From the NCBI GenBank assembly GCA_902790635.1, contig CADASN010000008.1, positions 27,028 through 91,027 of the forward strand: a stretch of DNA of 64,000 bases, read 5' to 3'. Each line of letters starts with the position of its first letter. Positions within the stretch are counted from its first letter, which is position 1. The translations under genes were made by a program, and so were the position numbers. The notes beneath the pieces were generated by a model that searched no databases, was not told the DNA's origin, and saw only the letters and a program-made list of their open reading frames with translations. Shown here one piece after another: positions 63,167 through 64,000 of the stretch. Origin of the DNA: an uncultured Bacteroidia bacterium (GTDB lineage Bacteria; Bacteroidota; Bacteroidia; Bacteroidales; UBA932).

Positions 63167-64000
63167 TTACGCGTCGTTCGGCAGGCCGTAACCGTTGGTC
63201 ACCTGGCCCTTGGACTGCTGGATGGTGGTCAGCGGGAGCGGGTGGTAGATCATCGGAACGGAGCAATAGTCGATACCGGAAAGCATGTTGTAGTCCCACA
63301 GACCGGCCTTCTCCTTGACCATGTTGCTGCCCCAGTCGCATTTCTTGTAGCCGTCGGCTTCGAGGGCCGCAGCCTTGGCGCCCTTCGGGTCGATGTACTC
63401 GAAGAGACCTTCGATGGCGAGGTTGTGCTTGGTGCCGACGACGGCGCCGCTGGAGGTCGTGGTGGTGTAGTCATAGCCGCCGCGCCAGCCGGGGGTGAGG
63501 GCCGGGTTGGACTCGTCGCGGTTGAAGGTGATCTGCGCCTTGCCGTTGCCGGAGAGGTCCACCTGCTTGGTCCAGATGTAGTTGGAGAGGGTGCGTCCGT
63601 TGGCGAAGGTGTAGTAGCCGTCCTTCTCGAGACCGGCGATGACGGTCTTGAGTTCGGCGCGCATGGCCTTGGCGAGTTCGGTGAACTTGCCGGCACGCAT
63701 CTCCATGTACTTGACGTCGCCTTCGCCGATGGTCTCGCGCTTGGTCTCGGCGATCACGTCATAGACGGTGACGGAGCTGAGGTTCGGCACACCGGCGCGG
63801 GCGCGGAGCTTGTTGAGCAGGCTCAGGGCCTCGGCGTTGTCACCGAGCTGGACGTCCACCATGGCAAGCTTCAGCATGGCGGTAGGGACACGGTAGAAGC
63901 AGAAGTTCATGCCGGAGTTGCGGCAGGCGGTCACATAGGGGGTCTTCATCTTGTTGATGTCCCACTTGTTGATGCCGATGCCGCCCTTGAGGCGGGAGCC
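63167..64000 (-). CDS. SusD/RagB family lipoprotein, C-terminal part (cut by window edge)
   Basis: 278 residues are visible; the gene continues past the right edge, so the lipoprotein signal and N-terminus are missing. The region YRVPTAMLKLAMVDVQLGDN followed by ALSLLNKLRARAGVP is the well-known TPR-like signature of SusD proteins. The end (YHPLPLTTIQQSKGQVTNGY) fits the usual C-terminal pattern. SusD proteins sit on the cell surface and bind glycans for import through SusC, whose gene would be expected just upstream outside the window. With the following kdgK operon this suggests a uronate-containing glycan. Confidence 0.88.
   Translation of the reverse strand, partial: GSRLKGGIGINKWDINKMKTPYVTACRNSGMNFCFYRVPTAMLKLAMVDVQLGDNAEALSLLNKLRARAGVPNLSSVTVYDVIAETKRETIGEGDVKYMEMRAGKFTELAKAMRAELKTVIAGLEKDGYYTFANGRTLSNYIWTKQVDLSGNGKAQITFNRDESNPALTPGWRGGYDYTTTTSSGAVVGTKHNLAIEGLFEYIDPKGAKAAALEADGYKKCDWGSNMVKEKAGLWDYNMLSGIDYCSVPMIYHPLPLTTIQQSKGQVTNGYGLPNDA

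Overview
The window looks like a high-G+C member of the Bacteroidota, most likely order Bacteroidales. The reasons are the moxR-DUF58-batABCD aerotolerance cluster, a SusD-family protein, a TonB receptor followed by a DUF4249 lipoprotein, many secreted glycoside hydrolases, and promoters of the Bacteroidota type (TAnnTTTG box, mostly without Shine-Dalgarno sequences). The genus cannot be fixed from the sequence; a Rikenellaceae or Cryptobacteroides-like gut lineage is only a guess. I saw no rRNA, tRNA, CRISPR array, integrase or transposase, and no gene-free stretch longer than about 200 bases.

Layout. 1-5909 (minus): moxR, DUF58, a membrane protein, batA, batB, batC and the start of batD, nearly all overlapping. 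5936-19743: housekeeping genes (truA, an LD-carboxypeptidase, a very large alpha-2-macroglobulin-like lipoprotein, folC, a PurL-like orphan, a PIN-PhoH ATPase, ppdK). 19799-25205: an aldo/keto reductase and a DUF389 membrane protein, formerly adjacent with overlapping stop and start, now separated by a low-G+C islet (about 21064-23847). The islet carries a subtilisin-like lipoprotein protease and a small lipoprotein and is flanked by 101-bp direct repeats. 25335-39167: a carbohydrate locus with three SGNH hydrolases, a GH106-like glycosidase, a sugar porter, a DUF5107-TPR protein, a GH35-like enzyme, a PfkB kinase and a polysaccharide deacetylase. Two copies of a 19-bp inverted repeat sit at the promoters of this locus. 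39182-48957: an EF-hand-like membrane protein with a GT4 glycosyltransferase, facing a four-gene TonB operon. 49151-51922: the rpsO-pnp pair, in which rpsO is frameshifted by a 14-bp tandem duplication. 51996-58985: GH2, GH43 and GH2 enzymes and an alpha/beta hydrolase. 58975-64000 (minus): a nitrilase, then SusD (cut by the window edge), KDG kinase, KDPG aldolase and a hexuronate-type transporter.

Together the carbohydrate genes suggest growth on pectin-like plant polysaccharides: rhamnose-, galactose- and arabinose-releasing enzymes, esterases, and the last two steps of uronate breakdown (KDG to KDPG to pyruvate plus glyceraldehyde-3-phosphate). The substrate is inferred from families, not shown. 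The most notable items are the repeat-flanked protease islet, the disrupted rpsO, the shared 19-bp operator, and a roughly 160-bp palindromic insert read through in frame inside the DUF5107 protein.
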